A stretch of DNA of 64,000 nt from Daphnia pulex (lineage: Eukaryota; Arthropoda; Branchiopoda; Diplostraca; Daphniidae): NCBI RefSeq assembly GCF_021134715.1, contig NC_060024.1, positions 14,062,974-14,126,973 on the forward strand, read 5' to 3'. The notes beneath the pieces are model-generated. The model was not told where the DNA came from, did not search any database, and saw only the letters and a list, made by a program, of their open reading frames with translations. A program made the position numbers and the translations under genes. How positions within the stretch are numbered: position 1 is the stretch's first letter; each line of letters starts with the position of its first letter. This document shows, one piece after another, positions 53,665 through 64,000 of this stretch.

Positions 53665-56556
53665 TTAACCAATCCGGCGGTGGACGTTGCTGTAGGCTTC
53701 TGAGCGCTGGAAGGACGTGAACTGCCCAGCATCGTGTAAATCAATCACTGTAATCCGCCAGGAAAAGGAGAAGATTTTTTAGAAAATGTTTGATTTAATT
53801 TGTTGGGTTGCAATTTTTACCTTCGATATCGGCACTGAATCCAGTCGCACCCATTGTGAATGGCTGCGGATCCAAAGAATTGTTTTCATCCACACCGGTA
53901 ACGAACTGCTGTTTGAGGAGCGTGTTTTTGTTATTGTAGACGGAGACTCGTACCTCTGAGCGGGCGAAAATGACGTGCGATCTCACTCCTCTCTGCTACC
54001 CCACAAAAGAAAAAAATGCGTTAGACAATCTTTTTAAAAATGAATAAAGTTGAATTGTTTTTACCTCTCCGATGGGTTTTCCGCACCAACGAGCTTCGAA
54101 ACCGTTTCCTTCCCGTTCGATTTCGACGTAAGCTCCGGCGCAGTCTAATGTGTAGGGGGCGCTCATGTTGTGGAATGTCAGCAGCAGATGCAATCCAGGA
54201 TCCGTCTAAAGGTAAAACAAATTAATTATTTTTCACTTTTAAACATTGTCTTAAATTACTTTGATGTGCAAATCGCATTCTTCCCCATCCTCTTCTTCCT
54301 GGCCGCTGTTGGACGGAACCATTTGGCGGCTGAATCGGCCCGAAAAGTTTGGCGAAAGGGCCCGTCGTATGGGCAACGGCTGAGAGCGTAAGAACTGGCG
54401 GAATGCAGGACTGTTGACCACCTCTGCCGGATTAGTCGACCGTTTCGTCCGCTTGAAAACAGACTGGAGGAGCCCGGAAGTGCGGCGTAGGAAGGAGGAA
54501 GAAGAATCTTTGGGGTTGGTCAAAGAGTTGACGATTGTTCGGATGCGGTTGATCAAAACGTCGTCGTTGCGGAATTCGGGTGGCGATTCGTCCTCAACAA
54601 CTGCGGATGCCGGATCGTCACTCCGATCGACGACTGCGATGGATTCATCTGAAATGGGAAGAAGTGATCCGCTTCCTTCGATTGGCGTTTCTATTTTGAC
54701 GAGGAAAGGATTTTCCATTCCGTCCGTTCCCAAATTTTCGATGGGACCATTTTCTTCCGCCTTTTTTAGTTCCGGTTCTTCAGTGATGACGACGCCCATT
54801 GGAGAAATTTCCTTGGCGGCATTCAATCCACTTCCTTCCACTCCGTCGTCGATTTTGCTGAAAATTTCCACTGGATCCTCTTGAATGGCATCAGACAATC
54901 CGCTACCTTCAACCTTCAATTCCGGATGGTCCATGTGGACGCTTGATCTGCTGGGCGGGATAATATCTTCCACAGGATTCATTCCGCTTCCGTCAGATTG
55001 CGAAAGTCCAGCAACAGAAATGGTTTCCTCCGTTGTGACGTCCTCTTCCGGCTCCATTTGTTTGGTCATTGACTGGACGCTTGATTCTTCCATGCGGATT
55101 GGGAGAATAGCTTCGGTGCTGAAGAGTTCCGGCACTTCCGTCTGCGATCCGGTGATTTTCGCCAGCCATTCTTCAGAAACTGTAACCGGTTCGACCTCTT
55201 CCGCATGGATGTCGATGGCCGAGTGCAAATCGCTTTTGAAATCGGCAATCGTCACCGATTCCGGTTCTTCCGTTTGAGGATTTTCAACTTCTTTGACTTG
55301 ATTTTCGGCCTTTGGCAGTTCCGGAATGGACATGAGGATGTGGGCAATGTCCTGGAAATCGTCTTTCAGTTGAGAAGTGATGGATTCTTCCGGTGCGGAA
55401 TCGACTTTGGTTTGCTGATGTTTGGTGATTTCTATCTGGATGCTGTCGGTGGCCATTTCGGTGGGCTCCTGTGTGGTCGGCGGCGGTGGCGGCGGGTGGG
55501 CTTCTGTTGTGACGGGATGGAGGAGATCGGAATTCTCGACGGTGATGGATTCGTTATTCTTGGCCGACACTTCCGGTCGTGAAGTATGCGGCCTCAAGTT
55601 TTCCTCCTTCATGAGATTCTCCAGCAATTCCGCCTTGGTTTTTGTTTCCAGCAATTGAATGAAGTTCGTGATGGGTTCCATATTGATCTCTTCCGGCGTG
55701 GATTCCGTCGTGAATATTTTCTCCACTGGCGCCACTCGGCTTCCTCCATCTCGTTCGACTGCCGCCACCTCGGTCGTCTGTTCTTCTTCTTCCGGCCGGA
55801 ATTGCTGCTGCTGGTCTGCCACCCGTTCTACAAGCGGCCCGTCCGTCTGTGGTTCCGTTACGTCAACGGCTGGAAATTCCGTCGCGTCCGAGAGTTGATT
55901 ATTTCCATTCGTCTCTGGTGCTGGAATGTGGCCATTGACCCCATGAGCCTGGGGTGCGTGATGGGGAGCCTGGGAGGTAGCAGTTGCGAGAGGCGTGGTA
56001 GTGATGACGTCATCACTGCTGACCTTGAGTCCCGTAAAACCAGTCGATTCTTCTTCTTGTTGTTTGGATTCCGCTACATTAATGGAGTCGGCCAAGATGG
56101 GCATCTGGCTGGAAACAGTTAGACTCTCGTCTTTGATGGACGGCATGGAGGAAGTGGTGATTCTCCATTCGCCGAATTCTTCGTCGTTGGTCCGCCAGGT
56201 CGTCAATCCGCCCGTGGTCGACAATTCCACGGCTGGAACTTGGGTCGAAGACGATGGAACATTTTCTTCTTCTTCTTCTAATTCATCCAGACGCGATTGG
56301 AGGGACATTTCCGGTTCGGCCTGGAGGACGGGGGTCTCTGGCGGAGGGACCCAATACTCGACGGAACTTTTATCGCCGCGTTGCAGGTAAATCAAGGACG
56401 GGTGAGTGCCGCAATTTCGTCCTCCTTTTTATTTTTAAAAATTAGATAATTCCCCACTTGAATTTAATTTTATTTAAACGGAATTAAAATTTAGTGTTTA
56501 CCTTGAATGGAAGCAACGAAAGAGGCAGCGATGAGAAGAAGATGGTGAATAATCAT
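53665..56556 (-). CDS. Secreted acidic protein with C-terminal CUB domain, putative proteoglycan
   Basis: Five minus-strand exons, 56556-56502, 56424-54260, 54205-54065, 53995-53821 and 53747-53665, give 872 residues. The signal peptide is MIIHHLLLIAASFVASIQ. About 650 residues of Glu/Ser/Thr/Pro-rich, presumably disordered sequence follow, with four acidic Ser-Gly motifs (DGSGM, EGSGL, EGSGL, EGSGS; coding DNA about 54661-54990) of the kind used to attach glycosaminoglycan chains. A furin-type site KRTKR|S lies at residue 680 (codon 54442-54440). The last 140 residues form a CUB domain: EECDLHIK, LLLTFHNMSAPYTLDCAGAY, RWCGKPIGE, and RSHVIFARSEVRVSVYNN. CUB domains bind extracellular proteins, often through calcium. 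I know no named orthologue. The neighbour at 60593 also carries a CUB-like domain, in the opposite orientation. Confidence 0.78.
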
Positions 56557-59307
56557 GATGGCCGATGTGGACTTGCCGTGTGCTGTCTACTTGGATTGTG
56601 GAATGGAGGAGAGCTGGGCGGAGGTGAAGTGGAAGCGATGCGCTCCGTGTGAGGCTGATGGAGCGACTGCCTTTGCTGGCCGGAGCGGCTGAAAGCAAAA
56701 GTCTGTCGTCCGTCCCATGGCAGCAGCAGCAGTCAGGAAAGAAGAAACGAAGGGGCCCCCCTGCCGTCGTTTTTCGTTGGATGAGGAGAATCTTTTTTGG
56801 CGCAGGTCAACCGCCTCGCTCGGAAATGCTCTGCTCCGAGACTCGTTCTCTTATTTGGAGGTTGGCTGCCACGGCCATGGGCCAGCAGCTCCTCCTTTTT
56901 CTCCTCTTGCATTTCGACCTTTTTATTCTTTTCTTCTCCGCCCATTTCGCTGCTGCTGTGCTGCTCCACACACACACGACGATGGACATGGACGAGCATT
57001 GGCTTCTCCTTCCTTCTGTCAGGTAAACAATCATCCGCATTCCTTTTTATTTCTCTCAGAGTTTGAATTTTAGTTTTATGGGAGAAAGTGTGTAGTACAT
57101 GGGCAGGGCAGGGGGTAAGAGGGGGGCAGACATCTAAAACTTTTCTCTTTTTTGGTTGAAAAATGGATAAAAATGAGAAAGAGGAGGACCACCACCACCC
57201 CCGCTCCTTGACCTTCCAACTGGAATGGAAAATGGAACCATACCAGGAAGAAGAAACCATTTCATTTTCTCTTTTCATATAGAGATAATCACGTGGGCTC
57301 TTCTTCTTCCCTTTGAAAAAAGAACTATAGAGAGATATGCCTTACATTTGATCCCCCCTATGCCTATTTCTGTTATAACTTTCCCCGTCTGAATTGTATA
57401 ATTCATGAGACGTTTGATTCAAGTTCAACAGGCCGGAATGATATTCCCCCCAAATGTGTGCGGTGAAAGTGGTTTCCCTCCATTTCCCCAATGGGTTTTT
57501 CTTCTTCTTGTGAGATGGTGGGGTGAGGGTTGGAAAGGAGTGCGGGGATCAGAGATTTTAGTTGATATCCTAAACGGTAACTGGTAAAGACTGGCATTCA
57601 TTTTTACAATCATGTTTTTCTCCTCATCCGTCTGTCCATCGGACGAGCTTGAACAAATCAAATACGACCGCTCGTCGGCCGTCCCTCATGTTGTTGACGT
57701 TTCTCATTGTCGGCCTTGTCTTTTATTTCGTCCTGTTTTTACAAGGTGGTGGCGCCGGGTAGAACCTGGAAACGTTATTTTAAAACTCAAACAATATTTT
57801 TTCCTCTTTTTAAAATTTTTCTTTCTAAATGAGAATAATGTGACCCTGAACTGCTGCAGCTGCCGGTTGTGCTCGTGATGTTGCTCCGTCCGCTTGGCGT
57901 GTCATTAGCCGGGACGCCGCGTTTCACTGTAAATGTTCTCATTGCAACCGAACCAGCAAAGTCGAGTTGTTGTTGCACTTTGGAAATTTCCCATGTTCAC
58001 ATGAAAAGTCAGAAAAGCCATAAGGAAAAAAAAAGGTCGAGTCCTTCTTATTCGATCGAGTGCACAAAACAGCCTTGCCTTTTTATTTTTGGGTGTGTGG
58101 CCGCAGGTCTAATTGGAAGGTACTAGTCATTATTATTCCAGTGATTATTATTATGTTTCATCATCGGCAACTTTTTTTCCCTTTTGCTTTCAGCATTTTT
58201 GGCCTTGAGACGCACGTCGGGCCATGTGCAGCAGTTTCTTGAAAAAATTCCCTAAAAACCAGCGGGTGGGTGGGTCTCCGGTCGCGACCTCTCCGACCGC
58301 AATTCCCTTTTAGTTTCGTTTTGAGACGAGCGAAAATCTTTTGATTTAAATTTTACTAATTTCCAGAATATGGGGGGAAATGTGCGTGTTTATTAGAAAT
58401 AAGAAGAATAGCACCGGGCCCAAATTGTTTTTCCGTTTCACAGGTACGAATCGTCTTGTGCCCGTTGGCTCTGTGAAAAGGAAATCAGTTTTGATGTTGG
58501 GGTTTATTTGTTTGTTATTGTTGTTGGTTGGCTGTGCCATTCCCTTTCATCAGACGAGTGACGGTAACGGCACCCCCTAAACACGGAAACCCTTTTTTAA
58601 TTCCACTACATTGTGTTTGCTAGTGGAAACCGTTTTCGCTTTTTTCCCCTTTTCATTTCCTATTTTTCCATTCGAGTTTCTACTTTTCCAACGGTGAACT
58701 TTGGCCAGTCAATGTCGGGGCGTGAAACTTTTGTTTCTGTTTTACTTCCCGTTTTGAAATGAAAATGATTTGTCGCTCTCAATTTTACGCGATGGCGTAG
58801 AAATGTCAAGGACCTGCTCGTCTTATTCATTTCCTTTGGGTTTGAGACAATTTTGCGTTCGGCTTCTGCGACGATCGTTCAGCGATGATGGCCGGTTTTT
58901 CCCGTGCACGATCAGCAGCAGCAGCGATTGCAATCGAGTCAATGATGCCAAAGCAAATTGACAACTGAAATATTTACCGTTGTGGAATTCATTGGCTCTT
59001 GTCTAAAGAAATCAAAGCAAAAGGTGGAAACCTGTTGCAACAATCATCGACTCTATGGAATAATCCCCCGTGCAGATTGGCCGAATCTAAAGAAACGTGA
59101 ACGCGTAAGTGCTGCTCGAGTCAGTAACGGGTTTTTTTTTCCTTCTTTTCATCCCCGGGTTTTCAATCGCTCCCTTTATTCATTCTTCCACGTGGCCAAC
59201 TACTCCGGTACGTAAAAGGGCAAAATGAGATAATCAGTCGACGGAAATTTACGGCGCGCGTACGACCGACGCAGTGATGGAATCCATCAGATAAACCGGA
59301 CCTGAAA

Positions 59308-59321
59308 CCCCCCCCCCCCCC
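59308..59321. repeat. Poly-C run (14 C)
   Basis: Fourteen C followed directly by eight to nine A. Confidence 0.85.
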
Positions 59322-59410
59322 AAAAAAAAGGTGATTCCGGCACGAGGAAACTTGAAAAATATCTTGATGACCCAGTGCCCCGAACCTAAAGACGATTGTT
59401 TCTTTCTTTC

Positions 59411-59441
59411 CTCTTATTTTATTTTATTTTATTTTATTTTT
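59411..59441. repeat. (TTTTA)n microsatellite
   Basis: About six near-perfect TTTTA units. Confidence 0.8.
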
Positions 59442-60475
59442 CTCGTAAAAAAAGCGACGGTTCGTTATCGGCAAGTTTAACGATGCGCCACATCACCGCC
59501 GCAGATCCCGCCGAGTGTAGGGGGGAAGGGAGTCTGAACCCCCGGCCGCTGCTATTAGGGTCTTCAACTCTTCAAGTTGATGGCATTTGTCTTGCGGTGT
59601 GTACAGAATAAATTTCCAGATAGAAGAAAGATGGGGGGGATGTGTTATTAAAGAAAAAAGGAAAGGGGGAGATGAAAGGCCAAGGGGTTGTAGCAGTCGC
59701 CCAGGTGAAAAAATCGGGGTCACCGGTGTCAGTCGACAGCCCCCCCACGCATCCTCCTGAATCCATCGGATAGGACTAGAGGATAAGACTATCCACCACA
59801 ATATTAATGGAGGACGACTGTTCCATGAGGGGGGTTGGCATTTCTATGTGTGTTTCTCTAAATGCATAGAGGAAAAGAGAGATGCTGGATATTGCCACAA
59901 ACAAGCGAGTGGTTTTTCACCAGCCAATGAATAAACTAAAAGAAACAAACCAGAGAAATAGAAATAGAGAAAAAACGGATTTCTTCTTCTCCGGCGCTTT
60001 CTCTTTGATTGAAAAACCCACCCTCTCTCTTATCCACTCCCTCCCACGCGCTCATTATAATTTTAGAAGAAAGAAAGATGCGACGATTCGTTTCTTTCTC
60101 TCATAGCGACCGGAAAAGGGAAAAAATGCCCAGATTTATTTACAAGACAAAAAGAAGAAAACAAAGTTTTTAAATTGTTAATTCCACTCAACTGCAGTGC
60201 CCCTTTTGAAATTTTAATCGTCATTCATTATTCTATAGCCAAAATTCATTTTTTGTTTGTACAATTCTTTGATGTGAAAAGGGTCTTCGATCGTACAGGA
60301 GCTGCTAAAATGGAGTCAATTGAAATTTGTTTTTCCGTTTGTCACGCTCCAGCGGATGAGAGTCTCGACGAGGAAACGTAACACATTTTGGTCGTCGCTG
60401 GAAGAAAATGTTTGTCATTGGAGTGTTGGTGGTGGGCGGTTGTTATCGACGTGTGCTACAATCGTCGTTTACCCA

Positions 60476-60483
60476 TATATAAA
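60476..60483 (+). promoter_or_regulatory. TATA box of the CUB-like gene at 60593
   Basis: TATATAAA sits 110 bases before the ATG. About 40 bases downstream, TTGAGCAACTGAC (60518-60535 region) recurs upstream of the paralogue near 63235-63250, suggesting a shared transcript start or 5' UTR. Confidence 0.6.
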
Positions 60484-60592
60484 TGTCGACATGTTGCCCG
60501 TTGCTTCCTTAGTATTGAGACTATTGAGCAACTGACCAATTTCATCCATTCCGGCGCTCGCCTATAGCGGCGGAATAAATAATACGCGGAGA

Positions 60593-62734
60593 ATGTTAGC
60601 CCTACCGACATTGATCGCCCTCTCCTTTGTGGCCTTTTTCGCCTCTGCAGGTACGTAGAAATCGATTGACATTTATTCCAAAAGATTGAGACTAATCTAA
60701 ATGTTTTCCTTTGAACTTTACAGGCATATTGGAATCATTTTCACGAGGCATGCACGCAGCCACGACTTACAAATTTATGCGACCGGGTCCTGTGAAGACG
60801 GAGCCGACTCCTCCTCCTCCTGCATCCATCCCGGACGAGCTGATCGCCACACCCATCAATAATTACAACGGCGTGAATGATGGCTACGACGTCAATATCT
60901 CGTCGACGATGATGCCGACGATTAGCGGCGTCCTTCAGCGAGTCGGTAAGACCAAAACACAAATATTTAAAATTCAATTCAATTCCAATGAAATCCCTTG
61001 ACGCAGATTTGTGCCACGTTCAAAACATCGTCGTCCCGTTATCTCATCCCGACGGCCAGCCCCAAAAGGAATTGATTTTTAAATCCATGGAATTCCCGTT
61101 TAAACGCACCAATCCACTCGTCTGCTCGTGGAATGTCAAGGTATTTGTTATTATTAGAGATCTGGTTAAATTGAATTTGGCCACTTGTTTGTACTTTGTA
61201 GGTGAGCGACAATTGCCGCCGGGGACTCGTCACGATGAAGATAAACGAACGCAGTCGACTGGCCAGTGAGAAAGGCTGCAGGAAAGGATATTACCGCGTG
61301 TCGCCATTCATGAAGGAAGCCAAGTACGTACATTTACCAACATTTTGTGTGTGTCAATTGTTTGGTAAATCCCGTTTTCTCTATTGGCACAACAGAATCT
61401 GCGGCCGTGTCAATAACGTTCCGGCCTTTCAATGGTACATTGAGGATCAGCAGCCGGAAAATGTGACCATCACCTTGAAGCACAACGGACTCAATGACGG
61501 GTTCTCTGAAGGATTGGGTTTTACCCTGTCAGGTGGGTAGTTATTCTACTATTGGAAATTTAAAGTTGATTACAAATCCCGTTGTACCACCACACAACAA
61601 ACAGGTGAGTGTCTGCCTGACGAATCCGACTTGACAATCAGCAAAGCCATCAAATCCTACAAGAATTGGCTGGACCAAATCTCCAGGAGATCAAGGGGTG
61701 AACTGACGGTTGTCTTGCCGGACCTTGTTCCATTGGAGCCCATCATGAAATTATGGGAAACTCAGCCAAACGTCACCAAAGGTCCTATGGAATTTCCTAA
61801 CGTTACATCTGACGACTCGACAACTACACCAGCCCCGACTGTCCTATTATCAAACTCGAGTCCATCTTCTGACCAAACGGACGACAGCGACGATGTTGAC
61901 CTTCCCCCAATTGCAATGAATCCATTTACACAATCCAACGGATCCATTCGCCCGTTATTGCCGCAAATAGATGCCGATGAAGCTGATCCTGTTCATTTGA
62001 CGATCATTTCTGATGTTGTCACCGAGTCTCCCCAGCTGCCCATTACCACTACTACAATGCAATCGATTGAAACGACGGCCCAGCCTTTGCTGAGCGAATC
62101 TCCCGTTCCTGAGGGGATTTTAGCCGTTTCTAATCACAATTCTCCTTTAAGTTTCCCAATGATCCGTCGTCGTCCGTTACCTACCACCCCAAAGCCAATC
62201 ACCAGAGCCCCTATTAGTCGACGTCCGCCGACTAGCGTGTTCCCCGCCAGCAGAAAGCGGCCGGCCGTTCCAGTTTCCAACGATAATCCCTCGGAGATTC
62301 CTTGGCTCATTCTCAAATCTCCTGATGATTCGTCGTTAACGGAAATGTACCGGACTCCGTCGTCCACCACCGCTCGTCCTTTCATTCCAGACCATCAAGA
62401 AATGGTCCGTCCAGTTAAACGACGCCCACTCGTCCGTTTACCATCAACAACTGTCCGCCCAGCGTCAAGTTCTTCCAGAAATCCGTGGGTCATTTTAAAA
62501 TCTCCCCAAACCAACACAAATCAAAAGAAGAAGCGACCGGATCCAATCCGCCCAAAGGTTCCAGTTGTCGACCACCAAGGAATTCCGTGGCTCATTCTCG
62601 CCTCGCCTCCCGATCCTGCTCACCCGTCATCAGAATCCTCGTCGGAAATGAATCATTATTACCCAGACGTTCCTTCAAACCAACTTTACAAACGGAAAGA
62701 TTCATTCCCCGGCTATTTTGTTCCAACAATTTAA
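60593..62734 (+). CDS. Secreted protein with CUB-like domain and PW-ILKSP tail repeats
   Basis: Six exons in phase: 60593-60650, 60724-60945, 61007-61140, 61202-61323, 61396-61532 and 61605-62734; 600 residues. The signal peptide MLALPTLIALSFVAFFASAG ends at exon 1. A Pro/Thr spacer is followed by a CUB-like domain (about 95-235): DLCHVQNIVVPL, NPLVCSWNVKVSDNCRRGLV, KINERSRLASEKGCRKGYY, ICGRV, and FQWYIEDQQPENVTITLKHN with GFTLSGEC, so several Cys are probably paired. The remaining 350 residues are Ser/Thr/Pro-rich, low in Cys, and carry three copies of PW(L/V)IL(K/A)SP. No transmembrane segment or GPI signal is evident. It is likely extracellular matrix, cuticle-associated or haemolymph. I recognise no orthologue. 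A polyadenylation signal AATAAA follows near 62803. Confidence 0.78.
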
Positions 62735-63637
62735 CCACCAGACCTACTCAGAATTGACTTGTTTGACTCTTGTAATTTCGACTCTTTTTATTTATTACGA
62801 CAAAATAAAAGCCCAATAATAACACATTTCACGGTCGCTTGTAGTCAGCACCCAATTACCCACATTCATTGACGTTCAGCCCATTTTTATACGAACGTAA
62901 ACGCTTCCTTGAAACTCTCACCACGGGGGGAAACTACAAATAACAAATGAATAAAAGTTGTGGGTATGTATTAGATGCTATTATTGTTATTATAATGGAC
63001 GTGTGATCTGGCCCAACGCGTTTAATACGACTTTCGAGTTTTTAATTTCAATCGGCCTAGTTCTAACGTCAATTAAAAAATGACTCGTCCTCATTCTTGT
63101 TTTTATATTTATTTTTGGAATTGTTTATCTAGGAACGTCACGGGACGGACACAAGTGGCAACAGACTCCAGGAGGCAGCCCATTTTTGGTTATCCCGTCC
63201 GGCTGCATTTACAGTCGACAACTCATTTGGAAATGAATTGAGCAACTGACTGGACTTGTGTGTAAGTTTACCAGGTACCGAGTAGAGCTAGATTCAATTA
63301 CTTAATGGATGTGTCGAAGGTTTTTATAGTGTTTCCGTGTGTTTATTGTTGCAATAGTTGCCCTTCAATTGCCTAGCCTGCCGTGTCATTCCGCGGATGA
63401 TATTTTGTAACTTTTCTGTTGAAGGAAAAACTTTTGTGTGTACCTTTGGGTTACGTGGTCTGATGGACAATTTGTTTCTATTTTTTTCTAATTTCTAAAT
63501 ATGTACAACTTATTTCATGTTCTATCTATGGGAGGGCGGATCAATTAAACTCGGCTGTCATTTACCTTTCCAAACCAAATTCTTTTTCATTTACATCATT
63601 TTCTTTTTTCATTCTAGGCGGACAGCAACAGTAAGAA
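62735..63637. other. Intergenic region and 5' UTR of the last gene
   Basis: Contains the 3' end of the previous gene and a probable 5' UTR exon of the next: the shared TTGAGCAACTGAC near 63237-63249 precedes a gtaagt donor about 63262, and an acceptor lies at about 63616. Nothing else is supported. Confidence 0.5.
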
Positions 63638-64000
63638 ATGCGCCAACTATTTCTCGTTTTGTTTTTCGACCTTTGCGTCGTCGTCTACTTCACCTCGGCA
63701 GGTAAATAATTTGTCGAATCTGTCAAAAGTGATGAACTGCACAGAAAACGAGATGGATCAAATTCCAGTTCTGCTGCTGGCGTTTGATTAGATTTATTAC
63801 TCACAATGTCAGTTGAAATATTGATCAGGTATCCTCGATTCTTTCCTCCTCGGTCTGCATTCAGCCTCGGAAGGTACGACGTCGACTAGCAACAGCCCAC
63901 CGCCATCAGAGTCGACTGGAAATAGCCAGACGGCCATCGCCAAATACACCGGCAAGTGGCACACCAACAGCTCCTCATTTTATGTGCCGACCGATGACGG
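63638..64000 (+). CDS. Partial secreted protein, tandem paralogue of the CUB-like gene
   Basis: Exon 1, 63638-63701, encodes a signal peptide (MRQLFLVLFFDLCVVVYFTS) and ends in phase 1. Exon 2 opens at 63839 with GILDSFLLGLHSASEG and runs to the window edge. The previous gene has the same arrangement: a one-exon signal peptide, a phase-1 intron, then GILESFSRGMHAAT. This supports tandem duplication. The visible part ends in a Ser/Thr-rich stretch and YVPTDDG; the CUB region, if present, lies beyond 64000. Confidence 0.65.

Larger units (their letters stand above)
56557..60592. other. Intergenic region between divergent CUB genes
   Basis: About 4 kb rich in homopolymer and pyrimidine runs. 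No frame exceeds 181 codons, and the longest (56733-57278, -) is Lys/Glu/Trp-rich with no domain. It should hold promoters of both flanking genes. Confidence 0.5.

Overview
This is arthropod nuclear DNA, almost certainly from the water flea Daphnia. The main clue is a neuropeptide F (NPF) precursor whose predicted mature peptide matches, from memory, the NPF reported for Daphnia pulex. Short introns (often 60-100 bp) and tightly packed genes agree with this. There are no operons, CRISPR arrays or bacterial features, and I recognised no tRNA, rRNA or transposon ORF. All gene models were built by hand: exons were joined only where GT..AG splice sites and reading phase agreed.

Layout from left to right. 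A secreted trypsin-like protease (998-2601, +) is followed by the NPF gene (4008-5223, +), which has a TATA box and a 75-bp in-frame cassette exon giving a second RPRF-amide terminus. Ornithine decarboxylase antizyme (8717-9466, -) has an intact TCC-TGA-T +1 frameshift site. An unrecognised protein fused to a divergent, non-conjugatable ubiquitin-like tail lies at 12913-13919 (-). A single giant gene (14803-35370, -, about 6,100 residues) encodes a KMT2C/KMT2D-type histone H3K4 methyltransferase. It joins the N-terminal PHD clusters and the C-terminal FYRN/FYRC/SET module that Drosophila splits between Lpt and trr.

The right half begins with housekeeping genes: STK11IP (37541-41956, +), mitochondrial ribosomal protein L51 (42177-42817, -), tubulin chaperone TBCD (43379-47914, +) and mitochondrial ribosomal protein L20 (52423-53090, +). 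Between TBCD and MRPL20 are two paralogous LRAT/NlpC-like genes (48637-49420 and 50227-51020, -) and a broken third copy near 51890-52030. The last 10 kb holds secreted proteins: a long acidic, furin-processed, CUB-domain protein with glycosaminoglycan-like Ser-Gly motifs (53665-56556, -), a CUB-like protein with a repeat-bearing tail (60593-62734, +), and the start of its tandem paralogue (63638-64000, +, cut by the window edge).

The best candidates for undescribed biology are the ubiquitin-tail fusion, the LRAT-like family with its relic, and the CUB/putative-proteoglycan cluster. The NPF cassette exon and the antizyme frameshift have known parallels but are fully legible here.
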